A DNA stretch of 64,000 nucleotides from Bryoerythrophyllum caledonicum (Eukaryota; Streptophyta; Bryopsida; Pottiales; Pottiaceae): positions 1,318,028-1,382,027 of the forward strand of contig OZ020519.1 of NCBI GenBank assembly GCA_963971425.1, read 5' to 3'. The stretch's first letter is position 1; each line of letters begins with the position of its first letter. The position numbers and the translations under genes are program-made. This document shows, one piece after another, positions 47,796-60,556 of this stretch. The notes beneath the pieces were generated by a model that had not been told where the DNA came from, ran no database searches, and saw only the letters and a program-made list of their open reading frames with translations.

Positions 47796-48751
47796 TTAAC
47801 CCCTAAGGTACCGTGACAGTTTCACACCAAAAACACTTTCAAACTTGTTGGATTCTAGTGCAATGAATAAAGAAGGGAAAAAAAAAATTATTTATATTTT
47901 TGACCGTAGGGTCTCAATTAAGACTTATTCAGTAACATACTCACAAAATTTCATAAACTTTAACCGCACGGATTGAAAGATATCAGTGTTTGAAGTCAAG
48001 CTAATGGTTCATTTTATTCCTTGCGTTTAGTGGATCAACAGACTTTGACTTCACTTGGTGTCAAGTGTTAGCACTACACAAGGTCTATATCCACTACCAT
48101 CTTCTTAAGCATGATGTTAGTTCCTTGTACACCAATTTGTAGAGGTAGAGGACCGGTGTAGCATATTCAAAACAATTGTGCAAGAAGTGAAGGTTCAAAA
48201 ATTGCCAATTTAGGCTTTAATCTTTTGTGAACTTAATAGAGTTTTCCTGAAAGTCACCAAAATACACTGGATAGGTACCCCAAATCTCAAGGAATATGAT
48301 GCCAGACAGTATGAGATGTATAAACGGCAAAATAGAGAGTTTTATGTGGAAAAGAAGAAGGTTTTTTGGTACCTTGCTCAACAATGAGTGACAATGTGAG
48401 AAAATGTTTGACTTGGGCTAGTATGTTTTTTTTCACTAAAAACAAGAACTATTTTCTAACAATGTGAATGGAAAAATATTACTTGCAAGTATTGAAAACC
48501 TTACATTCAATAGAGTGTCCAAGCAAAAGTTTTTTAGGTGCCCGAGGTGCCCGCTCTCCCCATTTAATATTCAAAATCCTATAATTTTTCAATCAAATGT
48601 CTGATTTAGGAAAAAATTGTTCTCCCACTAAGGTCATAGTAATGCCCTTCTATAGTAAAAACCTCAAAGAGGAATGTTGGAAATTGACACCATAGGAACG
48701 TGACCAAACTTTCATAAAGCCCATTTTTTAACTTGGTTCTTTAGGGGTTAA
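47796..48751 (-). mobile_element. TTAA element type F1, full-length copy (956 bp), inverted
   Basis: TTAA at 47796-47799 and 48748-48751. The left end CCCCTAAGGTACCGTGACAG and the right end CTTGGTTCTTTAGGGG are the inverse of the copy at 11699-12654, and the length is identical. The surroundings differ, which confirms a mobile unit. Confidence 0.82.
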
Positions 48752-48915
48752 TTATTATTTTTTAATTCAACACAATGTCTTGTAATTCATCACCTTTAGG
48801 AATTCAAATACAAGGATAGTAGAAAAGTGTTATATAAACGTGACAAATTTTGTGGGTAAATTTGGATGTGATAATAGTTGATACACTTAAGTTACAACCA
48901 CCATTGTACACTAAA

Positions 48916-49800
48916 TCAATCCCTAAAGGACCATGACTATGTAAATTCACCAAACCACTTCAAAACACTCATTTTAGTGCAAAGAGTTGAAATGAAAAAT
49001 AAAGTTCTTACTTCCATCTCCAATGATGAGATTGTAAATTTATACTCATAAAACACATGCTCATATATTTTCATGACCTTTGAACATATAATTGAAGGAT
49101 TATAGAGTTTGAAATGAAGAAAGAGGTTTTTCCTCTTCCCTATGTTTTAAAGATCAATAGACTTTGACTTCACTTTGTTTTTAATTTATGTAATACATTA
49201 GTTCTAAGTTTAGGCCATTACAATGTTCGTAGCGTAGGTCCTCATGCACCAATTTCTAGAAGTGTTAAAAAAGAAAAGCATTTTCAAAAAAATCAAGCAA
49301 TGAAGAGAGGTTCAAAAACCAACAAACCACATTTTGATTTAATTTATCATTCTTGTGTGAATTGAAATCCAAACAATCAAACTACTAACTTTCATGTTTC
49401 CTCCTAAATTAAAAAAAATGGAATCAGATTTAAAAAAGAATTAAAAAAGGAATATTTGATTTTCATGAAGAATGATTTTCTTTTTTCTCCACCTTGCTCA
49501 AAAATGGTGAAGAAACTTTGACTTGTCTTGCAGTGAAAGTTTCAAAAATCTCATATTTAATAGAAGGTCGTAGCAAAAGTTTTTGAAGTTGCCCAAAGTG
49601 CCTGCCTTTGGCAATTTTTTTTAAAGACAAGATAAATATTTTCTATAGGTCCAATGAAAATAATGATTATATTCCCACATTGGTCTTATCTCCTTGCATC
49701 TTTGAACAAAATTTAAAGTATTGGAAATACAAATTGCAATCATGGGAACATGCCCAGTACTTGCAAAAGCCTATCTCAAGACATTTGGTCTTTAGGGATG
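48916..49800 (-). mobile_element. Diverged TTAA-type element
   Basis: It starts near atccctaaaggaccatgac and ends near ggtctttagggatgaac, and the interior follows the F1 order loosely (ccaaagtgcctgcc at 49590). Its right part also resembles 9540-9800. The borders have decayed. Confidence 0.5.
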
Positions 49801-50013
49801 AACATACCCTATTTGCCTTTGTAACACAAAGGCTAAGATCATTTTTTTTAGGAATTGGTCTTTCATAAATATTTTGATCAATGCTAAATGAAGACAACGT
49901 TTCCACTGTATATAAAATTTTCTATATATCATCTTAAATTTTGTTATCAAAGAACTTTACAGAATGTTAGATTATAAAATAGGTTGATTGACTCATAGAA
50001 GTAATAAAGGTCA

Positions 50014-50167
50014 TTAATCCTTTAGTGCCGAAAAGCCGATTCTGGTCAATTCTCCAATTTTGGGGTGTAGCCAACAGAAAGATTTTAACGCCAAAATCTT
50101 TCTACTGGCTACATCTTGGAATTGGAGGGATTGACCAGAATCGGCCTTCTTGGGACTAAATAGTTAA
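50014..50167. mobile_element. Palindromic 154-bp TTAA foldback MITE
   Basis: The whole unit is one inverted repeat around a centre near 50090. GCCGATTCTGGTCAATTCTC is met by its inverse GGGATTGACCAGAATCGGCC, and aaagattttaac lies at the turn. TTAA stands at both borders (50014-50017 and 50164-50167). Confidence 0.82.
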
Positions 50168-50287
50168 TGGTTACAACTACCTTCACTGAAATCTAAATGC
50201 CACAAATATTCGTTAAAAATATGTTCTACATGGTCACAAAAGTCAAATGCAAATCCGATACACAAGATCTTAGAAAGTTCAAGATCC

Positions 50288-50519
50288 TTAACCCTTAAAC
50301 GTCAATTAGGAATAGAATATACGGGCATGTATTTTAATCTATACAATATTTAAAAATGCAAAAGTTTAGCAAGATTGCACCTTTGGATTGAAGATTCTTC
50401 AACTATCATCTTTCATTTGGAGGTCATTTCAATATTTGAACCTTATCATGTTTAAATACAACACCATACACATAGAATATTGTAGCCACCAATCGCACCT
50501 TTTCATGTTTTAGGGTTAA
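50288..50519 (-). mobile_element. TTAA MITE type T, uninterrupted copy
   Basis: It runs from TTAACCCTTAAACGTCAATT to catgttttagggttaa, with TTAA at 50288-50291 and 50516-50519. The interior matches the interrupted plus-strand copy at 10924-11702. Confidence 0.7.
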
Positions 50520-50686
50520 AGAATATAATTTCAATAGAAAAATGTAATTGATATATATTCATAATAATATGCCCTGATCAAAGCCCCTTCTTTTCTACTT
50601 TCACTTTGGCTTTTTCACTTATTTTTGTATAGGTTCATTAAATATAAGCAAGACAAGGATAACTTGTGTAAATTTATTTTGTACTA

Positions 50687-53600
50687 CAAGCTAACCTTGA
50701 TAATATCACATTCTCCATTTCACCAAAAAGTGTGATATTATCAAGGTGTGACAATTTTGATAATATCACATTTGAAATAGAATGTGATATTATCAAAAAA
50801 TGCAATTTTAATTTATTAAAAAGACATAAAATAACAATAAAATAACAATGCCTCACATGCAAGATTTTGCAACCGGATCAATCACCATCACTCACAAAAA
50901 CTCAAATGACATGACCAAGAACACTTTAGCAAAGTACATACCATGACCAAAGAATGACTAGATTATGTACCAACACATGATTAAAGATGATAATCTTTGA
51001 TTTATGGCATGATACTAGAGTACAATCCATCAATGTGAGATGGTAGTCGTGATTTATCACATGACCATCTCAATATTGAACACATCACATGACTAGCAAC
51101 GGCTACTAACAATAACTACAAGCAATGACATATACAAGGAACAACTCAATGGCTTACAAAAATAAAACAATTAAAAAAGCTTGAGTAACAAACAAGAGAC
51201 TTGGATGATTTGAAAGAGAAAAATGCAAATGCTTAAATAAAAAATTAAAACATCATAATGATTCATTGAGGTCAAATGAAGACCTCTCACTAGGCACTAA
51301 AAAACCTCTAATGTCACATTGCTTTTTTGATGTTGATGTTAAATGTGCGACTCCAATTTTAATGAGTTTGGTGTCGATTCTTTCCATAGCTAACAATTCT
51401 CCGGTATTGAAAAATTTAGAACCTTGACTAGTCATAAAATTTAAAACATCTTTTGCACACATTTGTGCATCTATCAATTTTACAACTCTAGGCTCAACAT
51501 CATTAATCTCATCAACAATATCTTCTTCTATTACATCATTTAAGACTTCCTGTTCATTTTGTACCAATTGAATAAGTTGTTGAGTACAATATTCCACCTC
51601 AAATTCATCTTCTCCTTCCATATTGACATATTCTGTTGGACAAAGTTTCTTCAACAATTTGCCATGAATGTCGAAGCCCAGATTTAACACTCCAATTAGA
51701 GTTCCCAACTCTAAAACCGCCTCCTCCATCCCCATCTTCACGCATTCATCAAGGTTTTGAATATCTACATTCCAGTCTGTAGGTAGTCTGTAGATAGTAT
51801 AGCGGATTTTCTCCAACAATTTCTGATAGTCTGATTATCTAACCCATGCCATGCTGCTACACACCATAGCATAGCTTCATAAAGATTAACATTTAATTTC
51901 CCTAAATCCTCAATCAAACCTCTATCAAATTGTTGCAATGTCCAGCTAACAAGTTTTCGCTTGTAGCACACCTTAAAAGCAACAATCACCTCCTCATCTA
52001 AAGGTTGAACAATAGAAGTGGCAAGATAGTAATATAGGAAAGCACAAATGCATTAAAACCATCGATCACTTTCTTTACCTCCCCATGAATAATATCGTAG
52101 CTTCCTCCATTATCCATAATAATGCAGATCTTCCTCTCCTTCAACGCCATCTTCCGATTTTCACCCTTCATCCAAGAAGTGAAAATATAATTGTTCATCC
52201 ATGTTGTACTATTAGAGTAATTGTGCACAACACTCTTTGGATCAAATTGACGAGGAAAACACCTTGGACGCATTGACTTGTGAGTAAAGACAATCTTCAA
52301 CCACTCCTTGCTTGAGATATTAGTACAAAGCTCCAAAGTGACGCGGTTCTTCTTCTTCTTACTTCCTTTAACTTTCCCAATATTCACTGTCTTGCAAGGA
52401 GGAGCTCTGTAGTACAAACCTGTCTCATCAAAATTGAAGACATCCTCGGGTTATAATTTTTCAAAATTGAAGACATCTTTGCAATAGTGAGCACTACTCC
52501 TCCTGCATCCGCATCTCCAACTTCGCCATGGAAATAATGACATGCAATTCGGTGCTGCACTTTATAGTTTTGCAACCACCCGTGCAAAATTTTAAAGTTG
52601 GAATCAGAAATGCCAAATGATTCTATCAACTCATCAGCCTTATGCACAAGCACGTCATTTGTAACTACTCCCCTCCGCGCTCTTACTTGTCCAAACCATA
52701 ACACCAAGGCCTTCTCAAGTTGCAGCCATTTCCCATCTCAAGCGCGCCGCACATTGCCTTCACACACACTTGTCCCTACATTGAGCCACTTCTCCTTTGC
52801 ACCTACAATCTTAGAAATTGTGGTGCAATCCATAAGCTTCAATCCATGTTGACTCACCATGTACTGCGGAAGTTCTTCATGCTTCAAAAATGGTTGAGCT
52901 CTATAAACTTCACAAATTTTCTTCTTGTCAGAGGCAAATAAATCCACACGTTGACGCTTATGTGTGGAATTACTTGCCATTGAAAACACCTCCTCCTACC
53001 AAACCATTTCACCAAGTTATCATTAAAAAAAACCCAACAAATTCTCACAAAAATTGAGGTGAATTTCACAAAAAACAAGTCACAGGAGAACATTTACAAC
53101 AACCATGGTTGAAAGCACACTACGCTTGTACGAATTTCTGTCCCAGGCACAATTCATGGCAGGGTGCAAGTTGGACTCAATTTTAGACTAGATTATTTTA
53201 TATTTTGGTGGAAAAACTAGTAGGTATAGCCCTACATCTTGCATATATTGAAGATTAAGAATCAAAATATTTATTGCATTAAAAAAAACCTTATAACGAA
53301 TACAAATAAAAAATGAGTATTGTCCCATTGCAAAATTCACATGTTTGTACTCATTATGTGAACTTATTGATAGCAATTTTACGTTTTAAAGAGCTATATA
53401 TGATCCTCTACTCTTTGGCTACTATATTTCACTATTTAAATATGTTAATTGATAGCCAATTGACCAAAAATGTAACAAATGTGATTTTTTTGAAAAGTTT
53501 CATAACATGAGTTTAAAGTTTTTTTTTCTAATTTGTTTTTGGAACTAGATACAAGGACTATTGGTGCAGATGGGCCAACAATTGAATTTTGAAAAAAACA

Positions 53601-54425
53601 AATTCTTTCTCCTCATTTCTTGCATTGAAGATTACACTCCCTATTTTGCCATAGTTTTTTTAAAATTCTCAATGTGTGAATTGTAATTGGATGTCAATAG
53701 GTACGACAAATCCACCATGTGCATGATAGGAAAGATACCCATATACCCGCCGGGAATTTGGAGACTCCAAATATTCTACAATTTGTACCTGTTGTACAAT
53801 TTGTACAATGGCTAGGGGGTCAACCGTAGTGTGCAATCAAACGTATTTGGATACCTTCTGAACCAAACACAAAGCTGAAGAATAATAGTGAGAGAAGCAA
53901 CTAATGCCTAAACCTAGCATTGCTAAGGTAGGGTTCTATGAAGTGTAGTAGAGAAACTTGATGTTTACTCCTACGGCGATGAGAGGCGAATTCTCATGGC
54001 TATGGAGGGCGGAAAATGGCAATGGGGGGCGGGGAATGGTGATGGGGGGATGGTGATTGCGGGCGAGGAATTGCAACAGATAGGCTGCGATAGGTAGCAC
54101 CTGTGACAGGCTACGACAGGTAACGTCTGCGACAGGCTGCGATAGGTAGCACCTACAATAGGTTGTAAAAGATAGCGCCTGCGACAAGCTGCGGCTGTGT
54201 CTGACAATGCATGCGTTGGTTTTTTAATTTTTTTAATTTTTTTTAACTTAAAATAAAATTTTAAAAAATCCAATTTTGATAATGTCACTATTACAAGTGG
54301 ATTTTGAAAAAAAAATATAGTGATACTAACAAGGGAGATTTACACTAAGAAAATCAATTGTGAGGTTTTAGGTGACAATATCAAGGTGTTCTATTAACAA
54401 GTGTGATATTATCAAGGTTAGCTTG
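50687..54425 (-). mobile_element. Pogo/Tigger-type DNA transposon, 3.74 kb
   Basis: The ends are inverted repeats of at least 24 bp: CAAGCTAACCTTGATAATAT at the left and its exact inverse at the right, flanked by TA on both sides (50685-50686, 54426-54427). A 14-bp motif TTGATAATATCACA recurs in both orientations inside the left end (about 50698, 50730, 50755, 50782) and at the right, as expected for transposase binding sites. The transposase gene lies inside on the minus strand. A minisatellite (gcgataggtagcacctg and variants) fills 54070-54200. Confidence 0.85.
51253..52989 (-). pseudogene. Pogo/Tigger-like transposase
   Basis: An N-terminal CENP-B/HTH-like region (KKKICEVYRAQPFLKHEELP, 52989-52738) is followed by a second DNA-binding region (VVTNDVLVHKADELIESFG) and the DDE catalytic domain. 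The first catalytic Asp is in FNFDETGLYYRAPP (near 52410). The second is in IIMDNGGSYD (near 52110). The third is in QPLDEEVIVAF (codon 51996-51998). Thus the DDD triad is present in order. The gene changes frame between segments 52738-52989, 52384-52707, 51998-52417 and 51765-51989. It is therefore inactive unless introns explain the shifts. The tail (51253-51819) is acidic. Confidence 0.8.
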
Positions 54426-54901
54426 TATTTAAATTAGTTGTTTGTTACTATTCTCACATCATGCAATATTTGGAAATTCCAAATTATCAATATTTTCCTC
54501 AAGATTGGAATCTTATTACACCAATACCAAGTGCTTTGTTTCAAGGGCTTTCCAAAAATACCTCCTATGCTACAATGCAAACTTGTGGCAATATACTAAT
54601 TGGCAATATTGCCACAAAACAACTCCCATTACAAGAGCAATTGTTACAACAGCCAACTCCCTCTAGAAACAAATGTTGTTTTAACAAACAGGGCTATTGT
54701 AGAGAAAGCTCACCAACAAACTCTTCCAATAATCTAAGGGCTATTTAGAGCGAAGAAAGAGTACAATTACAAACCAAAAATAAGAGTACTTTACACATAC
54801 TTTGGGTGACTTTACAAATAACTCAAATATATGCAATAATGTACAAGTGACAACAAGAGTAACACAAAAAGGCTTGCTTGTGATTACTAGCCAGAAACTT
54901 G
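54426..54901. repeat. Flank with a dispersed repeat fragment
   Basis: 54590-54720 (ctattgtagagaaagctcac) resembles 22060-22210. The remainder, up to the stop codon of the RNF170-like gene, is likely its 3' UTR. Confidence 0.35.
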
Positions 54902-56839
54902 TTATTGGGGTTGGCCACCGTGGTGGAGAATAAGAGTAGACCGGTAGAGCATCGCCAAGTAGAAAAGTACCATAATTATCACCAACAAGTCATCCAATAA
55001 TCCCACCAATCCAAGCACCCCTGTCCAGCCATCCCTCACAAGTCAAGCCTCATCCGTCCACAAGAAAAAAAATTAAAATTAAAAAAAAAGGAAGAATAAA
55101 AAAAAATCCCTTTACTCTATACAGAAATATACAGAAAATCTAGGTGTCTTAAACCTATGTCCCTTATGAATATACCCCTTATCTACCAGTGCAAATGGTA
55201 GTCATCGAACATACACTCATCGAACATACCTTCAGGTATCACATCTAGAGGCGAGAATACGTACACCGCTAGCAATACCAACTGCACACAGGAACACACA
55301 CAATATTTGAAAGTGAGGCCAAGAAACCATAAGATTTGACCTTTTGTCTCATCATAAAATCAGCCTCAAACAGCTCTTAATTAACCTAGAATCAGCTGAA
55401 AGGGAAAAAAGACGACTAAGATTCATGACCACTCCTCCTTCTCAAAGGCGGCTAAAACTACTTGTAACTTGAGTTGAGAGACCACCAGGCTCTTTCATTG
55501 ATCTGATAGCCAGTAATAGTGGATCAAATAGATATTAGATCAATGTTATTAGACAAATAGCTATTATCTATTAGATCAAACGTAAATAAAAAGAGGAGGT
55601 GTCTTATTCAAACATTAGAGAGTACTCTAATCAAGTCATACAGCACAATAAGGGGGATGAAACGTACAAAGAAGAGTATCCGAGTTCGATGAACCAGAGG
55701 AATTGCGCGCTGTGGGTCCATTAATTCCCCAACCATGCGCCGTAACAGGAGTGGCATATCGCGAACTCTCTACAAAAACAAAATGTAGGTTCAAAGAAAG
55801 AACAGCTGATGCGTTTGTCTTTATGAGAACACGTAAAAAACCTGAAGCAGTCAGGTTCCACAATCTACACACATTGCAGTAAAAGCTCCCTTGGGACCCT
55901 GGATTCAAGACAGACAAACCTAAGCCCCCACTGATGACATATATTTGATGATTTTTCAACTAATAGAGTTATTTGTAAAGTGAGGCATGAGCTTTGACTT
56001 CTTTCTATCAAAATCAGCTCTACATAGCTCTCGATTTAATAATCAGCTAAAAGAGGAAAACGCGGCCTAGATCCATAGTACAACATGACCTCTCCTTCTT
56101 CAATCTAAAAATACATCTAACTTGAGTTTAGAGACCACCAAGCTCCTCCATAAGGATTCACGACCAAGCTCTTCCATTCATCCAACAGCTATTAATATAT
56201 TAAGAGTGAGAGAGTAGCATAATAAATTGGAACAAGGAGTATGTTATTGAAACTTTGGGTGACTCAAGTACCTGCATAAAACTGACAGGACCACCCCCAA
56301 AAATGCGGTTATACTTTGCAACGTCACGCATGATGCGCTCCACCTCCGGATCCTGTTGCTGCGCTTCGGAGATTTCACTTGGGATGAGCAGTGTGATAGC
56401 TCGCCTGCAAATGGGGCATTTACAAGGTTGCAGCACCGAGCTATGTTGCCATACTCGCAAAATGCATTCTCCTGCCACAGGAATATCAATCACGTCAGAA
56501 CTGAAATGAACGTGTTGACAGGAGTACACTACATGCAATTCACAGCCTAACGGAGTAGAATGAAGGTGCAGTGGACGCAACAAAAGAAGCTTTCTGAGGC
56601 AAGGCGCACAGTATGATAAATCAAAAGAAGGAGTCATATAGACAATTTGTTAGAGATTTACCACAAAACCAGTGGGCACAATTGGCCTGACACGGCAACG
56701 TGAAGGAGTCATGGCACACAGAGCAGCAGTCATTCTCTGGGGGTGAGTTCATGTGCGCCGCGAAGCTGTTGCTGCTTGTTGTGCGCGCCAGCACTGGCGG
56801 AGCGACATCAACACCACCACCACCATCTTCCTCCCTCAT
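54902..56839 (-). CDS. RNF170-like E3 ubiquitin ligase, five coding exons, 216 aa
   Basis: Exons by hand: 56839-56662, 56471-56272, 55769-55668, 55281-55230 and 55020-54902. All junctions have GT/AG and keep frame, giving 216 residues. A RING-HC finger has C39, C42, C54, H56, C59, C62, C78 and C81 (C-x2-C-x11-C-x-H-x2-C-x2-C-x15-C-x2-C). MPLLLRRMVGELMDPQR follows, then hydrophobic segments at about 137-157 and 168-187. These carry the DUF1232 signature VFSPLDVIPEGVLG and LLDDL. In animals RNF170 is an ER-membrane ubiquitin ligase acting on the IP3 receptor; the plant substrate is not known. The start is the first ATG of exon 1 (MREEDGGGGV). The gene appears intact. Confidence 0.9.
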
Positions 56840-58200
56840 CGCTACAGTGCTGCCCCACAGGCTGCCCACCCAAAGTCGCACCAAGTACGCGCCTTGCCTC
56901 AGAAAGCTCAGCGACTGCCTGCATCAGCATTCGGCTCGAGTTAACTCTCATGAAACTTCGAGATCTATGAGAACAAGATTTCAACCAAATCCCAAACCCT
57001 CACCTCAATGCCATTCAAACAATCCACCTAACATATCGCCCCATGTTCATAAAAGTGCTCACACTCTCGGCTCTATAAAAACCAGAATCCACAATATCTC
57101 AAACCCTCAGCTTCCATTCCGACAATCCAAGACATTGGCCTCACAACTCTCCATGTGCATGAAACTGCCCACTCTGAGCTCTACACGGACCAGCATTCAA
57201 CCAATATCCCTAATCTAAATGCCATTCAAACCATCCACCTAACATCTTCCCATGCCCACAATTCGAGCCAAAATTCAACCAAGTTTTACAATATCCCAAA
57301 CCCTGATCCAAATGCCATTCAAACAATCCAACTGACATCGACCTAACATCTCCCTAAAATTTTCATAAAACTGCCCATAATGTTCCCAAAATATCCTAAT
57401 CCGACCACCCAAAAAAAAAACGCTTAATAACTCCTCAACAGTCATTCATAATTCCTGTCCGTTACAGGCAGAAAAAAAACCTAAAGAAACGCCTCAATAA
57501 CGAAATTAGGGATCGCTTCAAATCATACTGAATCATTGGCTAGATCAAATGCAAGATGCAACCAGAATTCAACTATATAAGTGCCAAAATTGCACCGAGC
57601 TTCCCCATATCCCAAACCCTAATTCAAATCCCATAGAATCAATCCAAACAACAAAACCGTTCCCAAAAAACCCTAAACAACAACAACCAAAATCAAAAGA
57701 AAGAGCGCCATAACTCCTCACGATTTCCCGTCCGTGACTTACTTACTTCACGATTTCCCATCCACTACGTATCCTAATAAACTCGATTTCACAAAAATTA
57801 GGGCTAGCTCCAAATTCCAGCAACCAAATCACCAACCTCGAGAAAGTGAAATGGTGTGGTAATTACCCCAGGGACGAACAGCACAGGACGACAACAGGGG
57901 CAGCCACCAGCGCCGAGTACAGCAACTCATCGCCCACCCCCTCGATAATGGGCATCCTCCTCTTTCGAAACCACAAGCTCCACAATAATCCCTGCAACTC
58001 AACGCGAAAACTGGACGCGTAATATACAGACTCTGGATGCTGTGCTCTTGTTCATGTCACGCCTGGCGATGTGCGAGCGATCCAACTTCTGGCGATGATG
58101 ATGTCAATGGCCACCGTCATCTAATGCAAGCAACGATGCAAGCAACGATGATCTGTTGCATGAGTTGGAATGACTGAGTGACAGACGCCAAGTTGCTGCT
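56840..58200 (-). promoter_or_regulatory. Leader, leader intron and promoter region of the RNF170-like gene
   Basis: A donor-like cctggg|gtaatt near 57870 and candidate acceptors (ctgaggcaag, near 56895) upstream of the ATG suggest a leader intron of about 1 kb. The intron holds diverged tandem repeats at 56980-57360, with a unit containing aatgccattcaaacaatcc, and a further relative at 57590-57650. The plus-strand frames across it (56700-57346) are by-products. The transcription start cannot be fixed. Confidence 0.45.
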
Positions 58201-58206
58201 GCTGCT

Positions 58207-58686
58207 GTGACACTGAGCTTCTCGGAACACGCCCAATTAGGATGCTATTCCCGTGAAACTTGGGTGATAGGATCTGCAACCCTGGTGGGACCCCTATGCC
58301 CGTGTACAGACTCAGGAACGCGTTGGGAACGGGGGGGAAACGCTAGGGAACACGTTGGGGAACTCTGGGGAACAACCTGGGAACTTATTGGGAACGTTGT
58401 GGTAATAATATGGTTAAAAAGGTAAATAAAAAAGGGTAACCATGTGGTTTGGTTTGGAACCACATCGGATTTTTCCGTGGAACTCGTGTGGGCATGAGGA
58501 GCCCGACCCGGACTTTTTGGGACCATATCTCGGAGATGAAGCCCCATATGGTCATCATGTGCATTTACTTAGTGCATCCTCAATGCATCCCCTAGACTCA
58601 ACCTTGACCCTCAACTTTCCAGGGACTATACAGAACTCCACCTCAACCCACCCTCTATCTAGCCTTTATTTATTGAAGGCTATGTA
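58207..58686 (+). repeat. Repeat with GGGAAC minisatellite
   Basis: At 58315-58400 units such as cgttgggaacg, cgctagggaac and acctgggaac repeat. The left flank has cgcccaattaggatgc, close to cccaattaggctccg at 13980. Thus the array and at least one flank are shared with the 13.6-14.0 kb repeat, in the opposite relative order. Confidence 0.5.
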
Positions 58687-59196
58687 ATCCCTGAAGGCTC
58701 AAGGCATTTTCACAACAAAAGCACTTCAAAATTGTTTGTTCTAGTGCAATGCGTAAGGAGGAAAACAAAGACTTTTATTTCTATATCTAACTCTGTGATC
58801 TCAATTAAGACTTATTAATTCACATCCTCATTAAACTTTGACCGCACCGATTGAAAGATTATAGTGTTTGAAGTAGAGGAAATTATTCTTTTTCTTCCTT
58901 GCGTTAAATGGATCAACAAACTTTGATTGTACTTGGTGTCAAAAAATTTGCACTACAAGAGGTCTAAATCCATAAACCCTATAACTTTTTCATCAAACCC
59001 TATAACTTTATCATTAAACCCTATAACTTTTTCATTGAATGTCAGATTTAAGAAAAAAGATTGTTTTCACACCGAGGCTTTAGTAATGCCTATCTACAGT
59101 AAAAAATTCAAAGAGGAAAGTTAGAAATTGAAACCATAGAAACCTGACCAAACCTTCAAAATGCCATTTTATAACACTTGGTTCTTTAGGGGTTAA
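58687..59196 (-). mobile_element. TTAA element type F1, internally deleted, with a tandem triplet
   Basis: It starts near taatccctgaaggctcaagg and ends CTTGGTTCTTTAGGGG with TTAA at 59193-59196. About half of F1 is missing. At 58973-59035 the run aaaccctataactttttcat is present three times in tandem, while other copies have it once. Confidence 0.7.
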
Positions 59197-59884
59197 ATCA
59201 TGGCTCCTACCCTTCAGATTTGTAAAGTATATTAGAGAGCCCTGAAAATGTCCCTTGAAAGCTTTAATGAGGAGCTTCTAGCTCACGATTCAATGATTAT
59301 TTTTGGTCTTAGTACCATGAAATGAGGAGGTGTTGCCACATAGTGCAATAAAAGGTTTGGAGAGCGTGGGAGAGGGCCTATTTAGAGGGTAGGGTTGAGG
59401 TGCAACACCCTTCAAGCGGCCACCTATCTTGGTAGACTCTTTAATTGTCCCTTGATGTTGATGTTTGAGGGCCTAATTTACAATAAATGTACCGAGGATG
59501 TCCTATGGGAGCAAGGCATTTTAGAGGAATCTCTACCCCATTAGTTAACCATTTAACAACAAAGGGACCAAAAAGTAGTTGATGAGACCGGTTTGTAGGG
59601 AGCCATTGATGATTGAGCTATTTGATTGATTTGTACTAGTCGGAGCAGCGATGCGCTTAAATTTCCTCCATCTAATAAAGTATGCTTTAAAAAATTGATT
59701 CTTTTTTACTGAAGGCGTACATTAAAGTGCCAAAACTTGTAATGTAAACAAAAAATATATATTTAGCTAAAATAAGAATATTTGCCAACCATGATTGTAG
59801 GCCCAAAGCTCAATTTGTAATAACTTATAAAGATTTATATATTTTAGAATTTTAAAATAAAATGGAAACTATACTTTTAAAGCT
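59197..59884. other. Stretch with weak coding-like remnants
   Basis: On the plus strand near 59210-59450 short fragments such as SLESFNEELLAHDSMIIFGL look coding but are interrupted. No family is recognised. The remainder is AT-rich and empty. Confidence 0.25.
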
Positions 59885-60305
59885 TTAAGGAAGAGGAGGA
59901 ACTTGAGTTCGCAGTAGGGGGCCGGCATGAATGAAGTGTCTATTCGTTCCACCACTAAGTCAATGCTCAACGGACAAAGTATAATGGTATGGAACTACTT
60001 CTCCCTTTTGAGGGTAGACACTTTGTAACTAGAAAGAAGGAACTACAAGCACACGGGCTTGGAATACAAATTTTAAAGTTATTGTAGCAATATTTTACTT
60101 TTATGGAGGATCATGCATGTCTTGGTAAGGGTTGGTTGTTTTCGAGTTTTTGTTAATGGACAAGGATAGTCATGGCATACTAGATGGCAAAGGTGTTGAT
60201 ATTTGAAGGCGCTGCTGATAGAGGCAATTGGAATTTTGAATGCTTTTTCAATTGATTTTATAAAAGGGGTATATGTTGCGGCTCAAGGGTTGGCCGTGAT
60301 TACAA
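59885..60305 (-). mobile_element. 5'-truncated LINE fragment, copy C
   Basis: It matches the last part of the LINE coding region and its 3' tail at lower identity than copies A and B. On the minus strand it runs from about gtaatcacggccaaccctt to the tail with GAACGAATAGACACTTCATT and a decayed TTC/TCC run near 59885. Copy B ends directly at its 5' border. Confidence 0.75.
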
Positions 60306-60556
60306 TTAGCGGGTCAAGAACAAGAAGAACGTGTGAATAAAGTGTCTGTTCGTTCCACCACTAAGACCATGCCCACTGGACAAGGAATCAGTGGTATGGA
60401 ACTACTTCCCCCTCTCGAGGGTAGACACTATGTAACCAGTAGCAAGAACACATAAGTAACAAGTAGCAAGAACATAAAAGTAACCTACCGGCAGTTTGAA
60501 AGTGTCGTTCAAAGTTTGAGAGAGAGAGAGATGTTTGAAGGTGCGTGAGAGTAGTT

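Noticed and set aside
51998-52417. A separate host CENP-B gene
   Set aside because: The frame is inside an element with exact terminal inverted repeats and TA flanks, so it is transposon-borne.
56700-57218. Plus-strand frame of 172 codons
   Set aside because: It lies antisense to the first coding exon of the RNF170-like gene and across tandem repeats of its leader intron; composition explains its length.
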